DNA of 64,000 nucleotides. Source: Prosopocoilus inquinatus. Lineage: Eukaryota > Arthropoda > Insecta > Coleoptera > Lucanidae. The stretch's first letter is position 1; each line of letters opens with the position of its first letter. Below are positions 29,897-39,870 of this stretch, in pieces. The position numbers were made by a program, and so were the translations under genes. The notes under the pieces were generated by a model. That model had not been told where the DNA came from. It worked only from the letters and a program-made list of their open reading frames with translations, and made no database searches. The stretch lies in NCBI GenBank assembly GCA_036172665.1, contig CM069873.1, forward strand, positions 38,306,001-38,370,000. Reading direction: 5' to 3'.

Positions 29897-31551
29897 TTGT
29901 CGTCAACAATGGCTGTCCTCGCAGTCGTGGCTACTTTCTCGTCCAAACGACTACAGTGCTTACAGTCTTCGGCACAGGATCTTCTCGACAAAGCATCGGC
30001 ATTTCGATGGCTAGTTCCTGCCCGATGCTGAATTTCAAAATCGTACTCCTGAAGTCGTTCGATCCATCGTGCAACTTGCCCTTCTGGGTTCTTGAAACGG
30101 AGAAGCCATTTTAGAGCGGCATGGTCGGTCCTCAGGAGGAAGCGTCTACCATACAAGTACTTGTAGAAATGTTCTATTGTTTTTACGACGGCTAGCAATT
30201 CCCTTCTTGTGACGCAATAGTTTCGTTCCGGCTTTGATAGGACTTTACTGAAGTAGCCGATCACCTTCTCTTGCCCCTCTTGTATCTGGGAGAGTACGCC
30301 ACCAATCCCAACGTTGCTAGCATCTGTGTCCACGACGAACTTGCCTTCCGGGAGAGGATAACTCAGAATAGGAGCACTAATCAAGTACTGCTTTAGTTGT
30401 TCAAAGCCAATTTGACACTGTTGGTCCCATTCAAATGGACGACCTTCTTCAGTGAGTTTTGTCAACGGCTTAGCAATGTCTGCAAATCCAGGAACGTAGC
30501 GCCGATAGTAAGTGCACAGGCCAAGGAAAATCCTTATTTGGTGTTTATTTCTGGGATTTGGCCAGTCTTTCACCACCTGAATCTTCACAGGGTCCACGGC
30601 GATTCTATTTCCATTAACAATGTGCCCCAGGTAATTCACTTCCTTCTGGAACAGGTGACACTTCTTGAGGCTAAGCTTTAGTCCAGCTCCGCGAAGCCGC
30701 TGGAACACTCCTTCCAGGTTCCTTAGGTGGTCGTCGAACGTCTTTCCCACGACAATTATGTCGTCAAGGTACACCATGCACGTTGTCCAGGACAGACCTT
30801 TCAGAACCGTCTCCATTAACCTCTCGAATGTCGCTGGGGCATTACATAATCCGAATGGCATCACTGTGAACTGCCACAGACCCATACCAATGGAAAACGC
30901 CGTCTTTTCTCGATCTTCAGGCGCCAGTTCCACTTGCCAATATCCACTCTTTAAGTCCAAAGTTGAGAAGATCTTTGAGCCGGCCAGGGTGTCCAGAGTA
31001 TCATCAATCCGTGGCAGGGGATAGCTGTCCTTCTTGGTGATATTGTTGAGTAACCGGTAGTCTACACAGAACCTGGTGGACCCATCCTTCTTCTTCACAA
31101 GCACTACTGGTGACGCCCACGGGCTGCTTGATGGTTCTATCACATTATCCTTTTCCATCTCGCGAATAATGCGTTCCGCTTCCTCACGCTTCGCCAACGG
31201 TAATCGCCTTGGAGCTTGACGGATAGGTCTTTCTTCTCCAGTCTCTATTTTGTGTTTCACGACATCAGTTCTTCCCTTGGATCCATTTTCTACCTCAACT
31301 ACATCTTGATAGCGGCCGATCAGATTCTTTGCTTTTGTCTTCTGGTCTGGAGTCAATTCCTGGGCTGTTGACATAACCATTTCCCATAATTTCCTTGGGA
31401 CTTTCGCTTCTGGCACGTTTGCTTCAAGGTGGCGGGAGATGGAGGACACCATGGTGCAGCTTCCCAAGATGGTTCCTTTCTTGATATTGACGGAGAAACA
31501 ATTGACGTTCATCAGGTGGACAGGTACTTCCTCCTTCGCCGTCAACAACAT
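29758..31551 (-). CDS. Gypsy reverse transcriptase / RNase H
   Basis: RT motifs: 'FSTLDLKSGYWQV' (motif A, near residue 195), 'FGLCNAPATFERLM' (motif B, near 234) and the catalytic 'YLDDIIVVG' (near 261). RNase H follows with 'FVVDTDASNVGIGGVL' (near 409) and 'RTDHAALKWLL' (near 475), ending in an 'NADALSRR' tail (near 518). The protein copies the element's RNA. The same frame is separated from the protease frame by a single in-frame TAA at 31600-31602. The C-terminal 20 residues or so lie past a frameshift into integrase. The domain itself appears intact. Confidence 0.9.
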   Translation of the reverse strand: MLLTAKEEVPVHLMNVNCFSVNIKKGTILGSCTMVSSISRHLEANVPEAKVPRKLWEMVMSTAQELTPDQKTKAKNLIGRYQDVVEVENGSKGRTDVVKHKIETGEERPIRQAPRRLPLAKREEAERIIREMEKDNVIEPSSSPWASPVVLVKKKDGSTRFCVDYRLLNNITKKDSYPLPRIDDTLDTLAGSKIFSTLDLKSGYWQVELAPEDREKTAFSIGMGLWQFTVMPFGLCNAPATFERLMETVLKGLSWTTCMVYLDDIIVVGKTFDDHLRNLEGVFQRLRGAGLKLSLKKCHLFQKEVNYLGHIVNGNRIAVDPVKIQVVKDWPNPRNKHQIRIFLGLCTYYRRYVPGFADIAKPLTKLTEEGRPFEWDQQCQIGFEQLKQYLISAPILSYPLPEGKFVVDTDASNVGIGGVLSQIQEGQEKVIGYFSKVLSKPERNYCVTRRELLAVVKTIEHFYKYLYGRRFLLRTDHAALKWLLRFKNPEGQVARWIERLQEYDFEIQHRAGTSHRNADALSRRSCAEDCKHCSRLDEKVATTARTAIVDDKWQGEELRTDQENDPDLKLVLEWKSRDARPTWEEVAPCATGRSGTP

Positions 31552-31599
31552 TTTCGCAACGAGGACTCCTCTTCCAATCTTCTGATCATCAGTATTAGG

Positions 31600-32244
31600 T
31601 TAAACCATAATGACTTGCCCATCTTGAAAAACACCGTTCAATTTTGCGTCGACGATAACCTCAGTCCTGCTGGGTAATACAACGTCTTCAGCGAGGACTA
31701 CTCGAGCGGCCACGTCTCCTCGTTGATGTAGAACCAACTCCTCATTATTGACCACCAATACGCCACGCTTTAAGTCCAATTGAAACCCGTGGGCACACAT
31801 GACGTCCATGCCCAAAATTGCCTCGTCCTCTATGTCCGCTACCAGTGCACGGTGTTTTATTGGAGTTGAACCAATGGTGATGATAACCTCTACTTCACCG
31901 TGGACAGTTGCTGATGTTCCAGTTGCAGTTTTCAGTCTCCACTTGGTCGGCTCGGTGAGTCCAGATGACTTGATGACGTCGGGTCTTAGGATGGTCTTCG
32001 TCGCACCCGTATCCAACAACATGGTGTGAGGAATGTTATCAATGGTAACATCCACGAAGACACTGCTGGTTAACTGCCGTAGGGATATTACTTGTTTGGC
32101 TTTCGTCTTTGGGGGCCTTTGAATACGGGTCGACGTTTGCCCCTCTGCACCGACCCGGCTTAGTTTAACTGTGGCTTCCTTGGATCCTGTCTGGGCTTTG
32201 GACATCGGCTGCGAACATGTCCTTCCTCCTGGCAATTCCAGCAC
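31600..32244 (-). CDS. Gypsy aspartic protease
   Basis: A retropepsin-like domain carries the catalytic 'LLDTGATKTIL' near residue 80 and the flap/hydrophobic 'AILGMDVM' near 145. It overlaps the end of Gag in another frame, as expected for a frameshift-fused Gag-Pro-Pol. The frame ends in TAA at 31600-31602; beyond this stop the same frame continues into RT, so the stop looks like a point mutation. Confidence 0.85.
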   Translation of the reverse strand: MLELPGGRTCSQPMSKAQTGSKEATVKLSRVGAEGQTSTRIQRPPKTKAKQVISLRQLTSSVFVDVTIDNIPHTMLLDTGATKTILRPDVIKSSGLTEPTKWRLKTATGTSATVHGEVEVIITIGSTPIKHRALVADIEDEAILGMDVMCAHGFQLDLKRGVLVVNNEELVLHQRGDVAARVVLAEDVVLPSRTEVIVDAKLNGVFQDGQVIMV

Positions 32245-33803
32245 ACCAGCGGCTTCTTCTGCTTGAAGACCTGTTCCACAATGCGGCGAACATCCTCGGC
32301 GGTGGTATACTCCCTGGGTCTCTCCTTTATAGCAGATCCCACCTTGGCGTTGGCGGATTCTTCCTCTTCTTCCTCTTGGAAGTCCATAGCCGCTCGCACC
32401 TTGACATGCCCTCTTGAGACTCGTCTCGCCGCTTCAAATTCCAAGGCATAAGCCAATGCGTTCTTGGACGTCTTCGGATGGGTCATTCTCAATGCCTGCT
32501 GGTTGTCTGGGTCACGGATTCCATCTATGAAGGTCTGCACCGTCAAACATTTGAGGAATTCAACAGGAGCTGTGGGATATGCCAACTGGGCCAGACGAGC
32601 TACGTCTGCTTCGAATTCCTGAAGACTTTCTCCGGATTTCTGACAGCGATTCCTCAACTGCGCATGGTATACCTCGGTCAGATGGGCCTGTCCGTAACGC
32701 ATTTCCATCCTATTCACCAGCTTGTCGAAGTCTTCTTGTTCCTCTGGTGGCATCGTCTGTAGCACATCGATAGCGTCCCCTCTCAAGGCCACAATTAACG
32801 AAGTGGCTTTCTCGCGGGCCGTCCATCTGTTTGCCTTTGCTGCTGCTTCGAACTTTCTGAAGTAGTTGGGCCAAGAAGACTTTCCATCGAATGTTGGTGG
32901 TTTTATTTTCAATTTCGAATTTTCTGCTTGTCCTCCCACAATTCGGATTTCATTATTTTCTAGTATTTCTACTGGTGGCTGATCCCCGAACACTCGCAAC
33001 CCCGCCATGATTTGTTCCAAATTTTTGATTTTGTTATCCTGCTGGAATATTATTTCTTCCACATTTTCTTGCAGGTTTCTTGTTTCTTCCGATATTTTTA
33101 CCACTAGTTTATCTTCAAGTCCTTTCGTCTGTTCTAGAAATTCACCCTTCAAATTTCCGGACTGTTCTAGAAGTTTCTCGTCGAAATTTCTGGATTGCTC
33201 TAGAAATTTCTCGTCTAAGTCTCTAGATTGTTCCAACAATTTATTTTGTAATTTGTCGAAATTTCCAGATTGTTCTAGAAGTTTCTCCTCTAAATTTCTG
33301 GATTGTTCTCGAAGCTTCTCTAAATTTCCAGACTGTTCTTGAAACTTCTCGTCCAAATTTCTGGATTGTTCTCGAAGTTCGTCCTTGAATTTTCCAGATT
33401 GTTCTAGAAATTTCTCGTCCAAATTTCTGGATTGTTCTCGAAGTTCGTCCTTGAAATTTCCAGATTGTTCTCGAAGTTCTTCCTTGAAATTTCCAGATTG
33501 TTCTAGAAGCTTCTCGTCCAAATTTCTGGATTGTTCTCGAAGTTCGTCCTTGAACTTTCCAGATTGTTCTCGAAGTTCGTCCTTGAAATTTCTGGATTGT
33601 TCTCGAAGTTCACCTTTCAAGATTTTATTGAAATCGACGGGACCACACGAAATTTCGAAAAGGAACGTCTCTGGATCTTCACCAGCTGTCAACAAATCGG
33701 ATCGGAGACGCTGTTGAAGTGCGCCTTTCAAACCACAGGTTTCTAACTCTCGTTCTTCCAATTCGGTTTTTAATTCGGCCACTTTTAAGTCTTTCAACAA
33801 CAC
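32160..33803 (-). CDS. Gypsy Gag with SAP motif, hendecad coiled coil and zinc knuckle
   Basis: Residues 4-37 match a SAP DNA-binding motif ('LKVAELKTELEER..LKGALQQRL'). Residues about 64-245 consist of some 15 copies of an 11-residue unit of the type DELREQSRNLD, encoded by 33-bp DNA repeats (33083-33614); the period suggests a right-handed hendecad coiled coil. A retrotransposon Gag domain follows ('WPNYFRKFEAAAKANRW', about 312) and a CCHC knuckle ends it ('CWNCQEEGHVRSRCP', about 524). The 547-codon frame is intact. Confidence 0.88.
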   Translation of the reverse strand: MLLKDLKVAELKTELEERELETCGLKGALQQRLRSDLLTAGEDPETFLFEISCGPVDFNKILKGELREQSRNFKDELREQSGKFKDELREQSRNLDEKLLEQSGNFKEELREQSGNFKDELREQSRNLDEKFLEQSGKFKDELREQSRNLDEKFQEQSGNLEKLREQSRNLEEKLLEQSGNFDKLQNKLLEQSRDLDEKFLEQSRNFDEKLLEQSGNLKGEFLEQTKGLEDKLVVKISEETRNLQENVEEIIFQQDNKIKNLEQIMAGLRVFGDQPPVEILENNEIRIVGGQAENSKLKIKPPTFDGKSSWPNYFRKFEAAAKANRWTAREKATSLIVALRGDAIDVLQTMPPEEQEDFDKLVNRMEMRYGQAHLTEVYHAQLRNRCQKSGESLQEFEADVARLAQLAYPTAPVEFLKCLTVQTFIDGIRDPDNQQALRMTHPKTSKNALAYALEFEAARRVSRGHVKVRAAMDFQEEEEEESANAKVGSAIKERPREYTTAEDVRRIVEQVFKQKKPLVCWNCQEEGHVRSRCPKPRQDPRKPQLN

Positions 33804-33916
33804 TTTTCTCGTAGCAATTGTTGTTTTTCCGATACTGTACTTATTTAATAATCTGATTAAATTTAATTTACTTTAAATTGTTTATTTATTTGCACAAACC
33901 CCACACCTGACACCAC

Positions 33917-34242
33917 TGTTACGTTTCTAGGGTTTTAACTTATTTATTTAAACGAAGAAAACACTCGATAAAAACTTAACCGTAATTTAATAAAGCTTAA
34001 AAACTAATTTATTTGTAACAAATTATTTTCACACTAAAATCTAACTTCGATGATCGCTGTTCGAATTCGACTGACTCGTGAGTCAACTTTGGCCCATTTT
34101 ATATCCTTTGCGGCCGTCTAGAATCCTCCATGCTGGAAAAGTCTAGTCTGTTCGATGTAGGCCCCGGTGACGTGACGGCCGATGACGCATAACAGCGAAC
34201 CGACTTCTTGACGCCTTGAGCTAAGCCGGGTGGCGCGCCACA
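33917..34242 (-). repeat. Gypsy 5' LTR
   Basis: 326 bp, TG..CA. On the element's strand it precedes the primer-binding site and Gag. Confidence 0.95.
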
Positions 34243-34757
34243 CTATCGTTATACCTACAGGTACATATGAACTAGACGATATCAACCAATATCTGAAAGA
34301 TTATTTTCAAAATAACAATATCCCTGATTATATAAACATTAAAGGAAATAATAATACTTTAAAGGCAACAATACACAGTTCGGTTAAGCTCGATTTTAGT
34401 AAACCAAATTCATTGGGAAAATTGTTGGGTTTTAAACCGCCAACGTTGAAAGTAAACGATAATAACATTGGTGATTTTCCGGTGGAAATAAATAAAGTAA
34501 ATGCTATAAGAATAGAATGTAATCTAACCGGTGGATCTTATAACAACGGAGAACCCGGTCATGTTTTGTATCATTTCTTTCCAAATGTACCTCTAGGGTT
34601 TAAAATAATAGAATCCCCTCTTCAAGCTATTTATCTTCCAGTGACCGTGAACGTGATTACGAGAATAGTCATTCGACTATTAGATCAAGAGAATCGATTA
34701 GTAAATTTTAGAAACGAAGTAATTACTCTAAGACTTCATTTGAGAAGATTCACATAA

Positions 34758-34960
34758 TGATTATTTACGATAGCAATTATTCGAAACGGAAAGAGTGTAG
34801 CAGAATTAGACGTAATGTATTATTTGAACTACGGAAACAGATACTGAACTGTTGTCGACAAAAAAAAACTGAAATTGACACAGAGAAATCGAATATATTT
34901 AGAGAGTTTAGGTTATAAGGTGCTAACATAGGGGGAATTATTCTGTAGAAGAGACTTAAC
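34758..34960 (+). pseudogene. Degraded small gene between penton- and hexon-like genes
   Basis: A short frame begins at ATG 34758 and breaks quickly. Sequence near 34870-34920 encodes a 'LTQRNRIYLESLGYK'-type segment in another frame, followed by stops. It is probably the remains of a small conserved provirus gene or of the upstream part of the capsid gene; I cannot name it. Confidence 0.4.
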
Positions 34961-36054
34961 CGTCAAAGGGTGAACACCATCATTTTGGGAGTAACTGATA
35001 AAATTAAATTGGACACTTCAATAACCAGTATGGAGTTCCATTCACACTTACAATTCAGTCCATCATTTGGTAATAACGATGAAGTGCGTATCACCCTACC
35101 TGAGATCGACATTACACCTTCCCTTGCGAAAGTTATTTGTACGTAGAGGGAAGACTGCGTTTGGTTAGTGGTAATACTAAACACAGTGCGACGGCACAAT
35201 TGATAAATAATCCGGTAGCTTATATGTTTAGCGAGATTAGATAGCTTCTGAACGGAGTACAGGTGGATTGGGTAAGAAATGTTGGCATAACATCAACAAT
35301 GAAAGGGTATTTTTCTTTTACTCGCAACGACACAGCAAAATTGGAAAATGCAGGATGGATCCAGGAGAATGATAAAATGAGCGATATACTCAACGTTAAG
35401 GGAGATTTCTCAGCAAGTGTACCTTTAAAGACACTATTAGGTTTTGGGGAAGTTTATAAAAAGATCGTCTTGAATATGAGGCAAGAATTAGTATTGATCA
35501 GAGCAAATGATGACGTTGATGCAGTTGTGGAAACAAACAAGACGGAAAAGATTAAATTAATAATTGACAAAATTGTATGGCGTATACCTCATATTTCTGT
35601 TGGACTACGTGAGCAATTGGCTCTAACGAGAGTGACAGTCAGAGATGTTGAAATACAAATTCCTTTCAGAAGCTGGGAGTTGCACGAGTATCCGTCGCTC
35701 CCAACTACGACAAGTCATTCTTGGACAGTAAAAACGGCTCCGCAGTTGGAAACGCAAAGGTGCATAATAATCGGTTTTCAAACTAAGCGAAAGGGTGTCG
35801 TCGATGCAAACATGAGTCTGTTTGATGACGTTAAGTTAAAATCATTAACAGTATTTCTAAATGGCGAACGCTATCCGTACGACAACATAGAAATTGATAT
35901 TGAAAATAACAAATACACCGTTATATACGACATGTATTCTAGATTTCAGGAAAAAAATTATTATCATCGTGAAAGCAGTCAACCCTGGTTCAATCCAAAA
36001 GGATTAGCTAGTTGCCCATTAATAGAAATTGACTGCACTTTTCAGAGGATGTAA
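34961..36054 (+). pseudogene. Hexon-like major capsid protein (double jelly-roll), broken
   Basis: The coding similarity starts near 34980 ('DTSITSMEFHS', 'LPEIDITP'), shifts frame near 35140 and meets a stop near 35243, after which a 263-residue frame (35263-36054) is open to the end. That part carries strongly conserved Maverick/adintovirus capsid segments ('VDWVRNVGITSTMKG', 'IDKIVWRIPHI', 'EIPFRSWELHEYP'-like, and 'NPKGLASCPLIEIDC' near the C-terminus). The protein would form the trimeric capsomers. At least two lesions make this copy defective. Only this copy is present in the window. Confidence 0.8.
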
Positions 36055-36276
36055 TGCATCAAAGTGCAGTAGAAATAAGAATTGAGTTTACAACTAAAGA
36101 AAATATTAAATTGATACTATTGCTTACTGTTTAATTCTGCATGACAAAGCGTTCTCTTATTCACCTCTCACCAAAATTGTCCGTCAGTTGATGTAAACCG
36201 TGAATAGCAGTATTAACAGAGAAGCTAAAACTATTTGATTTCATTTGATTTTATAAGAAGCAACATCAACCGAACC

Positions 36277-36765
36277 ATGAAAAAACGTTTTATTGTCATT
36301 GACATTCAAGGATTTAAAGTAGAAAATAATCAATTTATACCAAAATAGTTGGCTTCTTACGATAGTGAAAGAAAACTGAGTCATTTTTTATTTCAACCAC
36401 CCACGAGTTTGTCAATAGTCCGCAAAAAATTTCAAAATGTTGCAAACTGGTTAATGACCAATTACTATTGCATTGATTGGAATAGAGGATTCGTCCCCTT
36501 ATCTGAGTTTGACGCAATCATCACCTCTTTATGTTGTACAACTAAAGTCGTTTACGTTAAAGGAATGGAGAAGTCTCGATTTCTATGTGAAATTCTTGCG
36601 AAAAGCAATGGTGAAAGTGTACCTGTGTTAGATTTGGGTGAAATTTACGAAGATGTACAAAAATTGCAAAAATTCGAACCCAAGTGTCCATTTCACTCAA
36701 GAAGAAATTGCATGTGTTTTTTAACGAGCGTGTTTGATTTATATAAATTTATTCAAACAAAATAA
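36277..36765 (+). pseudogene. Provirus DxQG protein, copy 1
   Basis: The frame begins at ATG 36277 with a strand-like 'RFIVIDIQGFKV' and meets an in-frame TAG at 36346-36348, then stays open for 138 codons. Later features are 'YYCIDWNRGFVP', a 'VVYVKGMEKSRFL' strand and a C-terminal Cys/His cluster ('KCPFHSRRNCMC'). Similar proteins recur in arthropod Maverick-type elements; I do not know a proven function. An RNase H-like nuclease fold is conceivable from the first strand but one key acidic position is Gln, so I do not claim it. Confidence 0.6.
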
Positions 36766-37241
36766 TATGAAAGATTTTTTACACTAAACATTTGTGATAT
36801 ATTATGAATAAACTTTGGTTCTTAGTATAAGAAAGTTCAGCTCCGCAATGGATTTCTTCTCCCGTCTATTTTGCAAGAACATTATAAAGCATGTTGTAGA
36901 GAAGTTTGGCGAAGTTATTGACCAGTACGAAAAAGATTGTTCGTTCAGTAGTATACCAGACAAGAGGATTAGCTAGTTGCCCATTAATAGAAATTGACTG
37001 CACTTTTCAGAGGATGTAATGCATCAAAGTGCAGTAGAAATAAGAATTGAGTTTACAACTAAAGAAAATATTAAATTGATACTATTGCTTGCTGTTTAAT
37101 TCTGCATGACAAAGCGTTCTCTTATTCACCTCTCACCAAAATTGTCCGTCAGTTGATGTAAACCGTGAATGGCAGTATTAACAGAGAAGCTAAAACTATT
37201 TGATTTCATTTGATTTTATAAGAAGCAACATGAACCGAACC

Positions 37242-37771
37242 ATGAAAAAACGTTTTATTGTCATTGACATTCAAGGATTTAAAGTGGAAAATAATCAATT
37301 TATACCAAAATAGTTGGCTTCTTACGATAGTGAAAGAAAGGTGAGTCATTTTTTATTTCAACCACCCACGAGTTTGTCAATAGTCCGCAAAAATTTCAAA
37401 ATGTTGCAAACTGGTTAATGACCAATTACTATTGCATTGATTGGAATAGAGGATTCGTCCCCTTATCTGAGTTTGACGCAATCATCACCTCTTTATGTTG
37501 TACAATTAAAGTCGTTTACGTTAAAGGAATGGAGAAGTCTCGATTTCTATGTGAAATTCTTGCGAAAAGCAATGGTGAAAGTGTACCTGTGTTAGATTTG
37601 AGTGAAATTTACGAAGATGTACAAAAATTGCAAAAATTCGAACCCAAGTGTCCATTTCACTCAAGAAGAAATTGCATGTGTTTTTTAACGAACGTGTTTG
37701 ATTTATATAAATTTATTCAAACAAAATTATATGAAAGATTTTTTACACTAAACATTTGTGATATATTATGA
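37242..37771 (+). pseudogene. Provirus DxQG protein, copy 2
   Basis: Second copy created by the tandem duplication. It shares the in-frame TAG (37311-37313), so that lesion predates the duplication. It has an additional 1-base deletion near 37391 and has lost the normal stop, reading 13 or so codons further. Confidence 0.6.
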
Positions 37772-37811
37772 ATAAACTTTGGTTCTTAGTATAAGAAAGT
37801 TCAGCTCCGCA

Positions 37812-38146
37812 ATGGATTTCTTCTCCCGTCTATTTTGCAAGAACATTATAAAGCATGTTGTAGAGAAGTTGGCGAAGTTATTGACCAGTACGAAAAAGAT
37901 TGTTCGTTCAGTAGTATACCAGACAAGGATTTGAAGTACTTTCCAAAATCGTATCTATGTACCAGAGTCACAGCCGTAGATCTAGAATATATCTGGCCTA
38001 AATTGCCTATCCATTATCAACGTTGTAAATATCTACAAAGCCAGAGACTCTGTCACCAACATTGGAATCAAACCGAATTTTCTTTGGATGAAATAGATGG
38101 TCCACCTCCACGGAAGAAGAATTGCTATTTGTGTACTTATTCTTAA
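37812..38146 (+). CDS. Cys/His-rich provirus protein
   Basis: A frame of about 100 codons ends at 38146. It carries His/Cys pairs ('HYQRCKYLQSQRLCHQHW' and C-terminal 'CYLC') that could bind a metal. The ATG at 37812 is in another frame ('MDFFSRLF'), so a shift near 37860 is likely or the true start is at 37835. The 5' part is also present in the upstream duplicate (36850-36965), where it is cut off. Unrecognised. Confidence 0.5.
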
Positions 38147-38855
38147 AAATTATTATTAAATATTGTTATTAATAATATATTATTATACAATAAACTATAA
38201 TCAGAAAGGAGTTGTTATTTTATTCGTTATTAATTTTGATAAATCAATTTAAGGATTTAAGAAAGAATTTAGAAATACATTGCGTTATTAAATTATTTAG
38301 ATTAAGTCTTGATGAGCAATTTAGCTTGACAGATTTTTATTGTCTTTGAAAGTATCGCTTTATTCGATTGAAATTTCAAACGTGTCAAATTTGCGAATTT
38401 TCTACGATGTAAAAGTCACAAAAATGGTTTTCACTGTGCAGCGTTAAAAATTTCATAGCAAGAAATGATCTGTTTTAAAATATACAATAAACTAAATCAG
38501 AAAGGAGACGTTATTAATTTTAATCGATCAACTTAAAATTTAAGGATTTAAATTCACACACCGTCGTATAATTAAGTGGGATAGAAAAAATAAACATGTT
38601 TGCAGGCGAACGTCGATTAAATATACAAACACTATAAAATTTACATATGTATTCTGAATTGTGAATTAATATAAATAACGTTTTAAATAAATAAAAACAA
38701 ATTTAAAATTCAAATTCAATTTGCATAGAAATCGTTTAACTAATATATTATTATTATACACCATTCTCAATCGGGCTCTCACAGAGCTTAGTGCGTGTTT
38801 ACTAAAAGGGTAAGAGAATATTTTTAAAAATGTAATTTAAATTTACACGATTCTT
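38147..38855. other. AT-rich intergenic sequence
   Basis: A short sequence (AATAAACTA-ATCAGAAAGGAG followed by TTTAAGGATTTAA) occurs twice (38189-38262 and 38485-38550). AATAAA signals near 38190 could end the upstream transcripts. No coding signal. Confidence 0.5.
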
Positions 38856-39185
38856 ACAAATAAAGATTAGGGGCTGGGGTTCGATGAAATCATGGTTTCT
38901 AGGAGATGAATGCTCGTGAAATATGTATCGTTAAACTGTGGGACACTTGCAAGTTTGATTTAGGAAAATTTTTGCAAATAAAGATTATTATTCGACAGAT
39001 ACACTTTTTCCTTATATTCCTTACATTCATTTGAATAAAGATTATAAACTTGGTAATAATAAGATTACTACTCAACTTGGTAATAATAAGATTATTATTA
39101 AAGTTCGTAAATGTTATTCAAATTCTAAAGTCGTTAGAGAGAATAATTAGTTTTTGAAATTTTTTCAAAATAACTGCAAGTAAGA

Positions 39186-39310
39186 ATGAAAAAAGAGAAG
39201 GAAAGAAAAAAGGAGAGAAAAGAAAGAAAAAAAGGAGAGAAGGAAAGAAAAAAAGAAGAGAAAGGAAGGAAAAAAGGAGGAAAGAAAGAAAAGAAGAAAA
39301 GAGGAAAGGT
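39186..39310 (+). repeat. Purine-only tract (GA-rich)
   Basis: About 120 bp of almost pure A/G on the plus strand. It could form triplex DNA. It encodes a Lys/Glu/Arg run in one frame, which I regard as chance. Copies are at 41730-41850 and, inverted, 61980-62100. Confidence 0.8.
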
Positions 39311-39330
39311 TAGTTCCAGTGGGCCGTGGT

Positions 39331-39510
39331 TACGCCTTCGTTACGCCTTCGTGACGCCCAGAAAATGGAAAGGGAAGAGTAGGGATAGAAGTGGGGAGAG
39401 GGCTTTCTTCCCCCCCCCCCCCGGTTGACCCAGATTCCGCGGAAACAGAAAGTTACCCCCACCAAACTCCGCCCAGCGCCCACTAAGTCCCGCCCAGTCT
39501 CCTCCCATTC
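39331..39510 (+). promoter_or_regulatory. Enhancer-like GC-box region
   Basis: Against an AT-rich background this block holds two TTACGCCTTCG repeats plus GTGACGCC, several CGCCCA boxes (GC-box-like), a C-run and the palindrome TTCCGCGGAA (39435-39444). It lies 300-500 bp upstream of a TATA box. Copies are at about 41874-42050 and 61780-61960. Confidence 0.5.
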
Positions 39511-39807
39511 ATCCTCTTTTACTGCTACTGCAAATGGAAACAGGATGTTATAAAAATAAATAATAAAAAAAAAATTATGATGCGCGTTCGGTTTGACCTT
39601 ATACAACTTTAGTTTTGAATAACATTACGTTAAGGATGCTGTAATGCAAAATACGTATTGCATTATTTCTGGGTAAGGTGTTCTTTCACTTTTCGATGTT
39701 CTGGTTACGCGTGTTTGTTATGTGACCTTTTATAATGTTAATTTTGAATAACATATTACATAATTTCTTACGTGCAATTTTAGAAGGTTTACCTTCAACT
39801 TTTCGAG

Positions 39808-39870
39808 TATAAAAGGATTCATTTAGTTCGGATAAACTCACAAGTTACTTGTACAGTTAATCTACTGGTA
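39808..39870 (+). promoter_or_regulatory. TATA promoter and 5' splice site, SP-rich gene copy 1
   Basis: TATAAAAGG at 39808-39816, a likely start about 30 bp on (TCACAAG, 39838), and a donor GTAAGT at 39868. A matching acceptor (GCATGCCAG) ends at 40033, just before the first coding ATGs. Confidence 0.65.

Larger units (their letters stand above)
27615..34242 (-). mobile_element. Gypsy-type LTR retrotransposon inserted in the penton gene
   Basis: The two 326-bp LTRs (27615-27940, 33917-34242) begin TG and end CA and are flanked by CTAT (27611-27614 and 34243-34246). About 7 differences between them (roughly 2 percent) indicate a recent insertion. A purine tract (AAGGGGGCAG on the minus strand) adjoins the 3' LTR and a TGGTGTCAGG-type primer site adjoins the 5' LTR. 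Gag, protease, RT/RNase H and integrase follow on the minus strand. Confidence 0.95.
27391..34757 (+). pseudogene. Penton-like minor capsid protein, split by Gypsy
   Basis: The first part (27391-27610) and the second part (34247-34757) are collinear pieces of one gene interrupted by the LTR element at 27615-34242 with the 4-bp target duplication CTAT. The first piece begins with ATG and encodes strand-rich sequence; the second continues with 'IPTGTYELDDINQYL' and ends at 34757 after about 170 more residues. Position between protease and major capsid and the 'TGTYELDDIN' segment match the penton-like (single jelly-roll) minor capsid protein of Mavericks and adintoviruses, which forms the vertices. 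No break besides the insertion was found. Confidence 0.78.
36001..37926 (+). repeat. Tandem duplication of about 965 bp
   Basis: Segment 36001-36965 is repeated from 36966 to about 37926, with scattered substitutions and small indels (for example CAAAAAATTTC against CAAAAATTTC). It covers the last codons of the capsid gene, the DxQG gene and the start of the Cys-rich gene. The divergence shows that it is older than the 864-bp duplication at 6-7.8 kb. Confidence 0.85.

Noticed and set aside
33083..33614. Regular 33-bp repeats as a CRISPR-like array
   Set aside because: The repeats are contiguous without spacers, in frame inside Gag, and encode an 11-residue coiled-coil unit in a eukaryotic retrotransposon.
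32217..33746. Plus-strand frames opposite the Gypsy Gag
   Set aside because: They are antisense shadows of the 33-bp repeats and of Gag; no motifs.
39186..39428. Lys/Glu-rich open frame over the purine tract
   Set aside because: It is the translation of a simple GA repeat upstream of a promoter; the following codons differ in frame between copies.
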